In this document: one piece after another, positions 1 to 10,962 of the stretch
Layout of the letters: every line of letters begins with the position of its first letter
Numbering within the stretch: position 1 is the stretch's first letter
NCBI RefSeq assembly: GCF_024703895.1
Contig: NZ_CP087968.1
Coordinates: 3,906,001-3,970,000, forward strand
Length of the DNA: 64,000 nt
Reading direction: 5' to 3'
Source of the DNA: Nocardioides sp. B-3
Lineage (GTDB): Bacteria; Actinomycetota; Actinomycetes; Propionibacteriales; Nocardioidaceae
Notes under the pieces: model-generated
Database searches by the model: none
Seen by the model: the letters and a program-made list of their open reading frames with translations, nothing else
Told to the model about the DNA's origin: nothing
Translations under genes and position numbers: made by a program

Positions 1-2049
<2,049 letters not shown>

Positions 2050-2149
2050 CGTGCTCCCTCGTGCGGTCGGACCGGTGGGTCGATCCTCCCCTGTCGAGGA
2101 CCTCGGGGGCCAACGATTCCCGCCCGTGTCGAGTTCCTACACTGCAGCA

Positions 2150-2838
2150 GTGACAGCAGGGGCCGACGACAGAGCGCGTACGGCGTTTCGTCGCGGACTC
2201 CGGTTGGGTGTCCCCTTCGCCGTGGTCGGCTTCCTGCTCAGCCTCTCCTTCGGCGTGCTGGCCGGGCAGGCGGGCTTCAGCACCGGCCGGGCGATCGTCA
2301 CCGCGATGATCGTCTTCGCCGGGTCGGCCCAGTTCGCGATGCTGTCCGTGATCACCGTCGGTGGCGGCATCCCCGCCGCCCTGACCGCGGCGTCACTGAT
2401 GAACGCGCGGTTCCCCGGCCATGGGCGTGGCGCTCGCCCCGTCGCTCCCCGGCGGTCCGCTCAAGCGGGGCGGCCCGGGGGCAGACCGTGGTCGACGCGT
2501 CGTGGGCACTCGCCAACCGGGGGCGACGGCACCTTCGACCGGTGGCTGCTCTTCGGCACGACGCTTCCGCAGTACGTCGCCCTGGACGCTGGGCTGCATG
2601 GTCGGAGCGGTCTTCGGCGACGCCCCCGGGCGACACCCACCGCCTCGGGCTCGACGCGATCTACCCGGTGTTCTTCCTGTCCCTGCTGATCGCGGAGCTG
2701 CGTGATCCCGCGTCCCGTTGGGTGGCTGCCGGCGGCGGGCTTCTGGCGCTCGCGCTGGTACCGATCACGCCACCCGGTGTGCCGATCCCGGCAGCCAGCG
2801 CGGTCGCCCTCTTCGGTCTGGCGCGGAGGTCGCGATGA
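2150..2838 (+). CDS. azlC: AzlC family branched-chain amino acid export permease, frameshifted
   Basis: This is the large subunit of a two-component AzlCD exporter of branched-chain amino acids in the cytoplasmic membrane. The family N-terminus is clear (FRRGLRLGVPFAVVGFLLS, then IVFAGSAQFAML), starting at a GTG at 2150. Homology then hops between frames: MGVALAPSLPGGPLKR, GQTVVDASWALANRG, GTFDRWLLFGTTLPQYVA, GCMVGAVFGD and AIYPVFFLSLLIAELRD. That needs about five single-base shifts between 2415 and 2630. With all pieces the protein is about 229 residues, a normal AzlC length. The stop overlaps the azlD start as ATGA, so the pair is translationally coupled. The shifts look like sequence errors, but a decayed gene cannot be excluded. 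Confidence 0.8.
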
Positions 2839-3152
2839 CGTTGTCCTACACCGAGATCTGGGTGCTGATCCTCGGCTGTGCCGCGCTCACCATCGCGATC
2901 AAGGCCGCCGGACCTGTGCTGCTGGGCGGGCGCCAGCTGCCGCCGTGGTTCACCCGGGTCGTGGTGCTGATGGCACCGACCCTGCTGTGCGCGCTGGTCG
3001 TCACCTCGGTGTTCGCCAGCGGCCGGTCGTGGTCGGTGGGGGCTCAGACTGTCGGGGTGGCGGTCGCCGCGGTGATGCTGTGGCGACGGATGTCCCCGGT
3101 GCTCGCAGTCGTCGTCGCCGTGGTCATCACAGCAGGACTGCGAGCACTCTGA
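2835..3152 (+). CDS. azlD: AzlD family branched-chain amino acid transport protein
   Basis: This is the small membrane subunit that partners AzlC in branched-chain amino acid export. The 105-residue product has three to four hydrophobic segments (roughly residues 8-28, 40-62, 67-84 and 87-103) and the family-like segment AIKAAGPVLLGGRQLP. It is intact. The ATG at 2835 overlaps the azlC stop. It converges with the luciferase-like oxidoreductase gene only 4 bp downstream. Confidence 0.85.
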   Translation: MTLSYTEIWVLILGCAALTIAIKAAGPVLLGGRQLPPWFTRVVVLMAPTLLCALVVTSVFASGRSWSVGAQTVGVAVAAVMLWRRMSPVLAVVVAVVITAGLRAL

Positions 3153-3156
3153 CGCG

Positions 3157-4174
3157 TCAGCGCCAGCCGAGCTCCGGGGCCACGAGCGTGAGCACGTTCT
3201 CGATCAGCGCCGCGTTGTAGTCGACGCCCAGCTGGTTGGGCACCGTCAGCAGCAACGTGTCGGCAGCCGCCACGGCCTCGTCCTCGGCGAGCTGCTTGAC
3301 CAGGGACGTCCGGTTCGGCGGCGTACGTCTTGCCGAACCGTGCCTTCCCGCCCTCGAGCATGCCGACTGGGTCGGTGCTGCGGCGCTCGTTGCCGAAGTA
3401 CGCATGGTCGATCTCGGAGACCAGCGGCATGATGCTGCGGCTGACCGAGACGCGTGGTTCGCGCTCGTGCCCGGCGGCCTTCCACGCGTCGCGGAAGCGC
3501 TGGATCTGCTCCGCCCGGAGCTGGTGGAAGGGCACGCCGGTGTCCTCGGTCAGCAGCGTCGAGCTCATCAGGTTCATCCCCTGCTCGGCCGTCCACTCCG
3601 CGGTCGCCCGGGTCGCGGCTCCCCACCAGATGCGCTCGCGCAGCCCTTCGGAGTGCGGCTCCAGCCGCAGCAGGCCGGGAGGGTTGGGGAACATCGGCCG
3701 CGGGTTGGGCTCGGCGAACCCCTCCCCCTCGAGCATCCGCAGGAAGACCGCGGTGTGCTCGCGGGCCATCGTCGCGTGGTCCCCGTCCTTCGGCTCGAAG
3801 CCGAAGTAGCGGTAGCCCTCGATCACCTGCTCCGGTGATCCGCGACTGATGCCGAGCTGCAGTCGGCCGTCGGCGATCAGGTCGGCCGCGCCGGCGTCCT
3901 CGGCCATGTAGAGGGGGTTCTCGTAGCGCATGTCGATCACGCCGGTGCCGATCTCGATCCGGCTGGTGCGCGCGCCGATGGCGGCGAGCAGCGGGAACGG
4001 CGACGCGAGCTGACGCGCGAAGTGGTGCACGCGGTAGTAGGCGCCATCCGCGCCGAGCTCCTCGGCGGCCACCGCCAGATCGATCGACTGGTGCAACGCG
4101 TCCGACGCGGTGCGGGTCTGCGAGTGAGGCGACGGGGTCCAGTGACCGAAGTTCAGGAAACCGATCTTTTTCAT
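3157..4174 (-). CDS. LLM-class flavin-dependent oxidoreductase (luciferase-like)
   Basis: This is a TIM-barrel flavin-dependent monooxygenase of the bacterial luciferase-like superfamily, probably using FMNH2/F420-type cofactors in the cytoplasm; the substrate is unknown. The start MKKIGFLNFGHW, the segment ARTSRIEIGTGVIDMRYENP and LQLGISRGSPEQVIEGYRYF are typical of the family. One frameshift near 3318 joins the body (ending FGKTYAAEPD) to the tail RTSLVKQLAEDEAVAAADTL. The full length is about 339 residues, normal for the family. The substrate cannot be told from the sequence. Confidence 0.85.
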
Positions 4175-4275
4175 ACCGCTTTCAACAACCCGGCGGTGTG
4201 GCTATTCCGCCGCATCCCGCGCCGCGGATCACCCCGTGACGCGCTGGCGCGGAGGTGGTCCCCTAGCCTCCAGCC

Positions 4276-5445
4276 ATGAGCCGGGTCCCTGACGGCAGCG
4301 CGACGCACGCCGTTGCCGCAGGCGTCGTCACCGCCGTCGTCGGCTTCAGCTCGTCCTTCGCCGTCGTCCTCACCGGGCTCGCGGCTGTCGGCGCGAGCCC
4401 CGGCCAAGGGCCGCCTCCGGCCCGGCTGTGGTGTCGGTGAGCATGGGGCTCGGCTGCATCGTGCTCTCGTTGGCGCACCGGACGCCCGTGACCATCGCGT
4501 GGTCGACCCCCGGAGCAGCCCTGCTGGCCGGTGCGGCACTGCCCGCGGCGGGCTGGGCGGGCGCGGTCGGAGCCTTCCTCGTGGCGGGCACGCTCTATCT
4601 CGTCACCGCGATGGTCAAGCCACTCGGCGACTGGGTCGCTCGCATCCCGGGCGCGGTCGCCAGCGCCATGTTGGCCGGGGTGCTGCTGACGCTCTGTGTC
4701 GAGCCGTTCCGTGCCCCGGCCGCCGACCCGGCCGCCATCTCACCGGTGCTGATCACCCGGTTGGTGCTGCTCCGGCTGGCTCGTCGCTGGGCCGTGCCGG
4801 GCGCGCTGGTGGCGGCGGTCGTGGTCATCTTCTTGGTGGGTGAGCCGCTGGGGGGCGGCTCGCTGCTGCCTTCGTTGACTCGGACGGCGCCCGAGTTCGA
4901 CTGGCGCACCACGGTCGCTCTCGGCCTGCCGCTCTACACCGGTGACGATGACCGGCCAGAACATCCCGGGCGTGGCCGTGCTGGAGTCGTTCGGCTACCG
5001 CGCTCCCCTGCGCTCGGCGCTCACCCGGGCAGGCCTGAGCACCGTGGCAACGGCTCCGGCCGGTGGCTTCAGCATCAACCTCGCCGCGATCTCCGCCGCC
5101 CCGGCCGCCGGTCCGGAGGCCGGCGCGGACAAGGGCCGACGGTGGATCGCAGGCGTCACCTGCGGCGTCGTCTACGTGTTCCCGGCTCCGCTGTCCGTGC
5201 TCGTCACCAGCGTGAGCTCGGCCGCGCCGGACGGCCTCATCGCCTCGGTCGCCGGGGTCGCGTTGATCGCGACGTTCGCAGCCTCGGCCTCTGCGGCACT
5301 GTCCGACGAGCGGCACCGGGAAGCGGGGGCCGTGACCTTCCTCGTTGCGGCCTCCGGACTCTCGTTCGCCGGCATCAGCCCGGCCTTCTGGGCACTCGTC
5401 GCCGGCGGTGTCGTCCTGATCGTCCTGCGGCTCCGCTCGCGCTGA
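4276..5445 (+). CDS. benE: BenE-type benzoate/H+ symporter family permease, frameshifted
   Basis: This is a multi-spanning permease of the BenE family (benzoate:proton symport; exact substrate uncertain). The product is about 390 residues, which fits the family. It shows VTAVVGFSSSFAVVLTGL at the N-terminus, TIAWSTPGAALL in the second half of the first repeat, TMTGQNIPGVAVLES and GFSINLAAISAAPAAGPEAG. The GQNxPG and EAG-type motifs are hallmarks. Frame changes occur near 4400 and 4940 and return to the starting frame. The ATG at 4276 is the only good start. No benzoate-degradation genes lie nearby, so the substrate may differ. Confidence 0.85.
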
Positions 5446-5462
5446 CTGCTTGGATGTTCACC

Positions 5463-6113
5463 ATGACTGATCTGAGCGGGCTCGAGACCGCCGAAGAGTT
5501 CCACGCCCGCGTCGCTGCGGCGACGGACGACGAGGGTCGGCTGCCCGTGGCGGTCGAGGAGATGCCCGGGTGGGACATCTTCCCGTTCGAGCTCGACTCG
5601 TTGCGGATCAAGCCGCTTCAGCCGCTCGCTGACGCGGAGCCCGCACGCCGCGGCGAGGATCCATCGGACTGCTGGTGCAACCGGGACGAGGTTCCGGCGC
5701 GGATCACGGACAACGTGGTGTGGAGCAACGAGCGCTGGCTGATCACCCTCGATCACCAGATGCGGCTCCCGCTGGCCTGCAACCTCCTGCCGCGCGAGCA
5801 CTGCGACCTGACCGATGTCCCGGACCACCTGAGCGGCGAGATGGGTCAGCTGATCGTGGCCATCTCGGCCGCGATCGAGGAGCTGCCGAGCGTCGGTCGC
5901 GCCCAGCTCGCGAAGTACGGCGATGGCGGCGCCCACCTGCACCTGTTCTTCTTCGGCCGCCCCGATCGCATGCTCCAGCTGCGCGGATCGCCGCTGCTCG
6001 ACTGGGAGGAGAACCTGCCAGCCGTCCCGCTCGAGGTGTTGCGCGCCAATGCGTCGTACGTCGCCGCGCGGCTCGTCGAACGGGTGGGTGGCTCCGGTCC
6101 TGTGTGGTCCTGA
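5463..6113 (+). CDS. HIT-like superfamily protein
   Basis: The 216-residue protein is intact. Its C-terminal half contains GGAHLHLFFFGRP, which resembles the HxHx histidine-triad segment of HIT-like nucleotide hydrolases and transferases. An upstream stretch (WLITLDHQMRLPLACNLLP) could be the first strand-helix unit of that fold. Residues 60-75 contain a CWCN pair. I do not recognise a specific function; a nucleotide phosphodiesterase-like role is only an inference from the fold motif. The ATG at 5463 follows the BenE stop by 17 bp, so the two may be co-transcribed. Confidence 0.6.
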   Translation: MTDLSGLETAEEFHARVAAATDDEGRLPVAVEEMPGWDIFPFELDSLRIKPLQPLADAEPARRGEDPSDCWCNRDEVPARITDNVVWSNERWLITLDHQMRLPLACNLLPREHCDLTDVPDHLSGEMGQLIVAISAAIEELPSVGRAQLAKYGDGGAHLHLFFFGRPDRMLQLRGSPLLDWEENLPAVPLEVLRANASYVAARLVERVGGSGPVWS

Positions 6114-6131
6114 GGCCGGAGTCCTCTCCCA

Positions 6132-6151
6132 TGCCGCCCGGGGTGGCGGCA
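6132..6151 (+). terminator. GC-rich hairpin after the HIT-like gene
   Basis: A 7-bp perfect stem (TGCCGCC at 6132-6138 and GGCGGCA at 6145-6151) has a 6-nt loop and lies 19 bp after the HIT-like stop. No T-run follows, so it is only a possible terminator, as is common in high-GC actinobacteria. Confidence 0.4.
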
Positions 6152-6270
6152 CCTGACCGTTTCGGCCAGCCTCCGACAGCAATATGCCGCCACCCTGCGA
6201 GCGGAGCCGGGAGAGCAAGAGGCAGCGGGTCCGGCGTGGTCCTGAGACCGGGCCGCCGCAGATATCGGCG

Positions 6271-6288
6271 TGTGTCAATATTGACGCA
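6271..6288. promoter_or_regulatory. Palindromic ArsR operator overlapping the arsR start
   Basis: GTCAATATTGAC at 6274-6285 is a perfect 12-bp palindrome. Flanking TG and CA make an 18-bp palindrome with one mismatched pair. It ends directly at the arsR ATG (6288). SmtB/ArsR-family repressors bind AT-rich imperfect palindromes of this kind. It is the most AT-rich spot in the neighbourhood. Its position implies either a leaderless arsR transcript or repression by covering the start site. Confidence 0.75.
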
Positions 6289-6647
6289 TGTCGAAGTCGA
6301 AGCTGACGCTCACGGCCGCCGAGTCGGTGGCGTGCTGCTCCCCCGTGCTGACCGACCCCATGAGCGAGGACCGGGCTGAACGCATCGCGCCTCTGCTCAA
6401 GGCGATCGCCGATCCCGTCCGGCTCCGGTTGCTCAGCCCGGTGGCCGCGCACGAGGGTGGAGAGGCCTGCGTCTGCGACCTCAACGACGCGTTCGAGCTG
6501 AGCCAGCCGACGATCAGCCACCACCTCAAGGTGCTGCACGAGGTCGGCCTGCTCGACCGGAGCAAGCGCGGAGTGTGGGTCTACTACCGCGTGCGCAGCC
6601 GGGCGCTCGGCGACTCGGCCACCCTGCTCGCCGGTGTCGGCCGGTGA
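6288..6647 (+). CDS. arsR: ArsR family arsenic-responsive repressor
   Basis: This is a winged-helix metalloid sensor of the ArsR/SmtB family, predicted to repress its own operon and release DNA on binding As(III)/Sb(III). The 119-residue protein has the recognition helix SQPTISHHLKVLHEVGLL and a CVC motif at Cys61/Cys63, the classic arsenite-binding position. An additional CC pair at Cys16/Cys17 may supply the third thiolate, as in ArsRs with N-terminal cysteines. The ATG abuts a perfect palindrome. Its stop overlaps the GTG of the channel gene, and arsC follows, which supports the arsenic assignment. Confidence 0.92.
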   Translation: MSKSKLTLTAAESVACCSPVLTDPMSEDRAERIAPLLKAIADPVRLRLLSPVAAHEGGEACVCDLNDAFELSQPTISHHLKVLHEVGLLDRSKRGVWVYYRVRSRALGDSATLLAGVGR

Positions 6648-7311
6648 CCCCGGCACGCACCGCCCTCGCCGAGCTCGTGGGGACGGCCTTCCCCGGTCGC
6701 CACGGTCGTCGGCTCCGGGGTGATGGCCACCCAGCTGACCGACGACGTCGGGCTCCAGCTGCTGATCAACAGCACCGCCACTGGCGCCGTGCTGGTCGCG
6801 CTGATCCTCGCCCTCCAGCCGGTCTCGGCCGCGTTCAACCCGGTCGTGACCCTCGTCGAGCTCGGCCTCGGCACTGGTCGCACCGCTCGCCGCAGCCTGC
6901 CACGTGGGCGCCCAGCTGGTCGGCGGGATCCTCGGCGCCGTACTCGCGAACCTGATGTTCGACCTCGACGCCGTCACGATGGCCACCACCCAGCGTGACG
7001 GGTCCCACCTGCTGATCGCGGAGGTCGTCGCGACCCTCGGACTCGTCGTCGTCATCTTCGGCAGCGTCCGATCGGGCCGCACCGAGACGATCGCCTTCGC
7101 CGTCGGCGGCTACATCGCCGCGGCCTACTGGTTCACCAGCTCCACCAGCTTCGCCAACCCGGCCGTCACCGTGGCCCGGATGTTCTCCGACACCTTCGCC
7201 GGAATCTCTCCGGCCTCCGTTCCCCTGTTCGTGTTCATGCAGCTCATCGGTGGCGCGCTCGCCCTCGGGCTCGTCCGCGTCCTCTACCCCACACCACAGG
7301 AGACCTCGTGA
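6644..7311 (+). CDS. MIP/aquaporin-family channel in the ars operon, frameshifted
   Basis: This is a major-intrinsic-protein channel. In ars operons such channels (AqpS type) let arsenite leave the cell once ArsC has reduced arsenate. Two pore boxes are visible: FNPVVTLVE (first NPA-type motif, here NPV) and FANPAVTVAR (second, canonical NPA), the latter preceding an Arg. Homology runs through three frames, with shifts near 6700 and 6885. The reassembled length is about 222 residues, normal for this group. The GTG start at 6644 overlaps the arsR stop, and the 3' end overlaps the arsC start (GTGA), so all three genes are coupled. Confidence 0.85.
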
Positions 7312-7721
7312 AGCCCACCGTTCTCTTCGTCTGCGTCCACAACGCCGGCCGTTCCCAGATGGCGGCCGGCTGGTTGCAGCACCTCGCCGGCGACCGGGTC
7401 GAGGTTCTCAGTGCCGGCTCCGCTCCGGCGGAGACCATCAACCCGATGGCGATCGCCGCAATGGCCGAGGAGGGCATCGACATCGCCTCCGCGCAGCCCA
7501 AGATCCTCACCGACGGAGCCGTCCGGGCCTCCGACGTCGTCATCACCATGGGGTGTGGCGACGCCTGCCCGTTCTACCCGGGCAAGCGCTACGAGGACTG
7601 GCAGCTGGACGACCCGGCCGGCCGGGGCCTCGAGGCTGTCCGCCCCATTCGCGACGAGATCAGGAAACGGGTCGAGACACTCATCGCGGAGATCGCACCG
7701 ACCGGTGGACCCGCGGTCTAG
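7308..7721 (+). CDS. arsC: Arsenate reductase of the low-molecular-weight phosphatase fold
   Basis: This cytoplasmic enzyme reduces arsenate to arsenite for export. The P-loop CVHNAGRS (Cys9-x5-Arg15) is the LMW-PTP/ArsC active site. Cys83 and Cys87 in MGCGDACPFYPG match the redox cysteines of thiol-linked arsenate reductases, followed by the conserved WQLDDPAG segment. In mycothiol-containing actinobacteria related enzymes use mycothiol/mycoredoxin; mshC in this same window shows mycothiol is made. The gene is intact (137 residues), starts at a GTG overlapping the channel stop, and ends the operon. Confidence 0.93.
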   Translation: MKPTVLFVCVHNAGRSQMAAGWLQHLAGDRVEVLSAGSAPAETINPMAIAAMAEEGIDIASAQPKILTDGAVRASDVVITMGCGDACPFYPGKRYEDWQLDDPAGRGLEAVRPIRDEIRKRVETLIAEIAPTGGPAV

Positions 7722-7808
7722 TCATCCCGGGTGGTTCGGGTAGCCCGATCGCCCCCGTTGGCCCGAGTTCGCCCTCGCCGTACGGCGAATCGTGCCAACC
7801 TCGACAGC

Positions 7809-7955
7809 ATGTGGGACACCGTGACCAGCTCGACCGAGCATCTCTCGCACGATCGCCCGTGCGTCGAGTGCGGGCACGGCCAGCACACCTACCTCCCGTG
7901 CTCCGACTCGTGCCAGTGCGCGCACGGCCGCGTCCTGATGGGCAGCTCCAGCTGA
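7809..7955 (+). CDS. Small cysteine-rich protein
   Basis: This is a 48-residue open frame with ATG at 7809. It carries a dense Cys/His cluster: CVECGHGQH followed by CSDSCQCAHG. The CxxC and CxxxCxC spacings suggest metal binding, perhaps zinc. It follows arsC by 87 bp on the same strand, so a link to metalloid handling is possible but only by position. I do not recognise the family; the cysteine pattern and G/C-rich third positions support it as a real gene. Confidence 0.5.
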   Translation: MWDTVTSSTEHLSHDRPCVECGHGQHTYLPCSDSCQCAHGRVLMGSSS

Positions 7956-8015
7956 CCTTGGCGCCGTACAGTGCCGGAAGGCCCGGGATCGGGACACTCC
8001 ACGAGAGGCACAGCC

Positions 8016-8310
8016 ATGAGTGAGCTGAACGTCGTCGCCACCATCCCCGTCAAGGACGAGCACGTGGAGGTGATCCGGGGAGCGCTGAGCGACCTCGCGG
8101 CGGCGACGCGGGACGAGGCTGGGTGCCCGGCCTATGACCTCTACGAGTCCGCGGCCGCGCCCGGTGTCTTCGTCACCGTCGAGCGCTGGACCGACCGGAG
8201 CCGCCCTCGACGCACACATGCACACCCCGCACGTGGCGGCCGCCTTCGCCGCCGCCGGGGACGCGCTCGCCGGCGACGTCGCGATCCACCCGCTGACGCC
8301 GGTCGGCTGA
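8016..8310 (+). CDS. Antibiotic biosynthesis monooxygenase (ABM/YgiN) domain protein, frameshifted
   Basis: This is a short ferredoxin-like-fold ABM domain protein, related to YgiN quinol monooxygenase. The N-terminal half (VVATIPVKDEHVEVIRGAL) and DEAGCPAYDLYES are typical. One extra C near 8205 shifts the frame; afterwards it continues as ALDAHMHTPHVAAAFAAAG and ends at the TGA at 8308. The corrected length is about 97 residues, normal for the family. The ATG at 8016 is preceded by GAGAGGCAC. The substrate is unknown. Confidence 0.8.
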
Positions 8311-8311
8311 G

Positions 8312-9332
8312 TCACGGCTCAAGCAGCACCTTGATCGCACGTCGCTCGTCCATCGCCCGGTAACCCTCGGGCGACTGGTCGAGCGGCAACGTGAGGTCGA
8401 AGACCGGGCCGGGGTTGATCGCTCCCCGACAGCGTCAGCTCGAGCAGCTCGGGGAGGTACTTGCAGAACCGGCGCCATGCCGCCGGCGAGGCCGATGTTC
8501 TGCTGGAACATCTTGCGCACGGGCAGCTCCACGTCGTGGGGTACGCCGACGAAGCCGACCGTCGCGCCGGGGCGGGCCACGGCGAAGGCCGTCTTGATCG
8601 CTTTGGTCGGTGCCGACGCACTCGAGGACGGCGTCGGCACCGATGCCGTCCGTGATCTCGGCGATGCGGGCCGCGCCCTCCTTGCCGCGCTCGGCGACGA
8701 TGTGCGTCGCGCCGAACTGGCGGGCGATGTCCCGGCGGGGCTCGTGGCGAGACATCGCGATCACGCGCTCGGCGCCCAGCTGGGCCGCGGCCAGCACGCC
8801 GCACAGGCCGACGGCTCCGTCCCCGACCACCACCGCCGTACCACCCGGCTTGACCCCGGCCGTGACGGCCGCGTGCCAGCCGGTCGCCATCACGTCAGAC
8901 AGCGCCAGCAGCGACGGCAGCAGCGCCTTGTCCGGCATGCCGTCGGTCTTGACCGAGGGAGCCGTTGGCACGGGTGACAAGGGCGTACTCCGCCCGGCCG
9001 CTGGCTGTGAAGCCCGGGTTGACGCAGCCCGACTGCATGCCGTTGCGGCAGTGTGCGCAGGTGTTGTCGCAGTGGTCGAACGGGACGATGACAAAGTCCC
9101 CGGGCTTGAAGTCGGTGACCTCGGACCCGACCTCCTCCACGACACCGACGCACTCGTGCCCGATCGTGTCGCCGGGCGTGATGTCGTTGAAGCCGCGGTA
9201 GGGCCACAGGTCGGACCCGCAGATGCAGCCGGCCGTGACCTTGACGATGGCGTCGGTGGGCTTGGTGATCGTCGGGTCGGGGACCTCTTCGACGCGGATG
9301 TCACCGGCAGCATGGATCGTCGTTGCGCGCAT
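8312..9332 (-). CDS. Zinc-dependent alcohol dehydrogenase (MDR superfamily), frameshifted
   Basis: This is a medium-chain zinc alcohol dehydrogenase that oxidises an alcohol with NAD(P)+. It shows the catalytic zinc site (CICGSDLWPYRG and GHECVGVVEEVGSEV) and the structural-zinc cysteine lobe (CDNTCAHCRNGMQSGC). The nucleotide-binding loop is VVVGDGAVGLCGVLAA. Homology continues across shifts near 8965, 8610, 8475 and 8420 and ends DERRAIKVLLEP. The corrected length is about 340 residues. It diverges from the HTH-MurA gene; the 20-bp palindrome between them could control both. Confidence 0.87.
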
Positions 9333-9404
9333 GCCAGCGATCCTTGCACGGCTCCCGAGCGGCCCGCCCCTGTGACGCGGCTCGCCCGTTCGGCACGGCT
9401 TGTC

Positions 9405-9424
9405 GTATCTCATATCTGAGATAC
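9405..9424. promoter_or_regulatory. 20-bp palindromic operator candidate in the adh/HTH-MurA divergent gap
   Basis: GTATCTCA and TGAGATAC form perfect 8-bp arms around a 4-bp spacer (TATC). It sits 10 bp upstream of the HTH-MurA ATG and about 70 bp from the alcohol dehydrogenase start. The adjacent protein begins with a XRE-type HTH, so autoregulation through this site is the simplest hypothesis. Confidence 0.6.
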
Positions 9425-9434
9425 CGTGTTCGCC

Positions 9435-10962
9435 ATGGAGACGGACTACAAGGGTCGCATCGGAAATCTCATCCGCGACGCGCGCAAGCACCGTGGGCTC
9501 ACCCAGCACCAGCTCGCAGAGCTGCTCGCCACCAGTCAGAGCGCGATCAACCGGATCGAGAAGGGCCACCAGAACCTCTCGCTCGAGATGCTGGCCCGCA
9601 TCGGCGCCGCGCTGGACTCCGAGATCGTCGCCCTCGGCGCCGGACCCACGCACCTGCGGGTGACCGGCCCGACGACGCTGTCCGGCTCGATCGAGGTCAA
9701 GACCTCGAAGAACGCCGGTGTCGCCCTGCTCTGCGCCTCCCTCCTCAACCGCGGCCGCACCACGCTGCGCAAGGTGGCCCGCATCGAGGAGGTCAACCGC
9801 CTGCTCGAGGTGCTGACCTCGTTGGGCGTCCAGACGCGCTGGCTCAACGACCAGAACGACCTCGAGATCATCCCGCCGGCGGTGCTCGACCTGACCAAGA
9901 TCGACGAGGAAGCGGCTCGCCGGACCCGCTCGGTGATCATGTTCCTCGGCCCGCTGCTGCACCGCAGCGACAGCTTCGACCTGCCCTACGCCGGCGGCTG
10001 CAACCTCGGCACCCGCACGGTCGAGCCGCACATGTCGGCACTGCGCCCCTTCGGCCTCGAGGTCAAGGCGACCGACGGGATGTACCACGCGGCGGTCAAC
10101 CGGGCCGTCGAGCCGGTGCGCCCGATCGTGCTGACCGAGCGTGGCGACACCGTCACCGAGAACGCCCTGATGGCGGCCGCCCTGCACCCGGGTGTCACCG
10201 TCATCCGCAACGCGTCCTCCAACTACATGGTCCAGGGACCTGTGCTTCTACCTCCAGAAGCTCGGCGTCGCGATCGAGGGCGTCGGCAGCACCACGCTGC
10301 GTGTCACCGGTTGCGAGAGCATCGACGTGGACGTCGACTACTCCCCCTCCGAGGACCCGATCGAGGCGATGTCGCTGCTGGCGGCGGCGATCGTGACCAA
10401 GTCGTCGATCACCATCACCCGGGTGCCGATCGAGTTCCTCGAGATCGAGCTCGCCACACTGGAGGAGATGGGTTTCCGCTACTCCCGCACCGAGGAGTAC
10501 GTCGCGGCCAACGGCGCCACCCGCCCGGTCGACCTGACGACCCATGCCAGCGACCTGACCGCTCCCCCGGACAAGATCCACCCGATGCCGTTCCCGGGCC
10601 TCAACATCGACAACCTCCCGTTCTTCGCCGCGATCGCGGCCGTCGCCGAGGGCCAGACCCTGCTGCACGACTGGGTCTACGAGAACCGCGCGATCTATCT
10701 CACCGAGCTCAACAAGCTCGGCGCGCAGGTGAAGCTGCTCGACCCGCACCGGGTCCTCGTCGAGGGCCCGACGCACTGGTCGGGCGCGGAGATCGTCTGC
10801 CCGCCGGCACTGCGCCCGGCCGTGGTCATCCTGCTGGCGATGCTCGCCTCCAAGGGCACCTCGGTGCTCCGCTCGACCTACGTCATCCACCGCGGCTACG
10901 AGGACCTCGCCGAACGTCTCAACCTCCTCGGCGCCAACATCGAAACGTTCCGTGACATCTGA
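9435..10962 (+). CDS. XRE-HTH domain fused to a MurA-like (EPSP synthase fold) enolpyruvyl transferase
   Basis: Residues 8-65 form a XRE/Cro-type helix-turn-helix (LTQHQLAELLATSQSAINRI). Residues 70-509 form a UDP-GlcNAc 1-carboxyvinyltransferase-like domain. It retains SGSIEVKTSKNAGVALL, the equivalent of the MurA SGAKNAAL segment, and GGCNLGTRTVEPH, which aligns with the MurA loop that holds the catalytic Cys (here Cys189). Fusions of this type occur in actinobacteria; whether they make a cell-wall precursor, act as sensors, or both is not settled here. One extra G in CCAGGGACC near 10237 breaks the frame. I chose the ATG at 9435 over the in-frame GTG at 9426. The stop overlaps the GNAT start. 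Confidence 0.87.

Noticed and set aside
3157..4174. Reading the frameshifted genes as pseudogenes
   Set aside because: Shifts occur at similar density in housekeeping and accessory genes and keep full homology on both sides, which fits sequence error better than decay.
6103..6251. Near-identical 16-bp direct repeats (GTGGTCCTGA-type) around the arsR upstream gap
   Set aside because: They are short with one mismatch and no other sign of a mobile element; likely chance or a small duplication.
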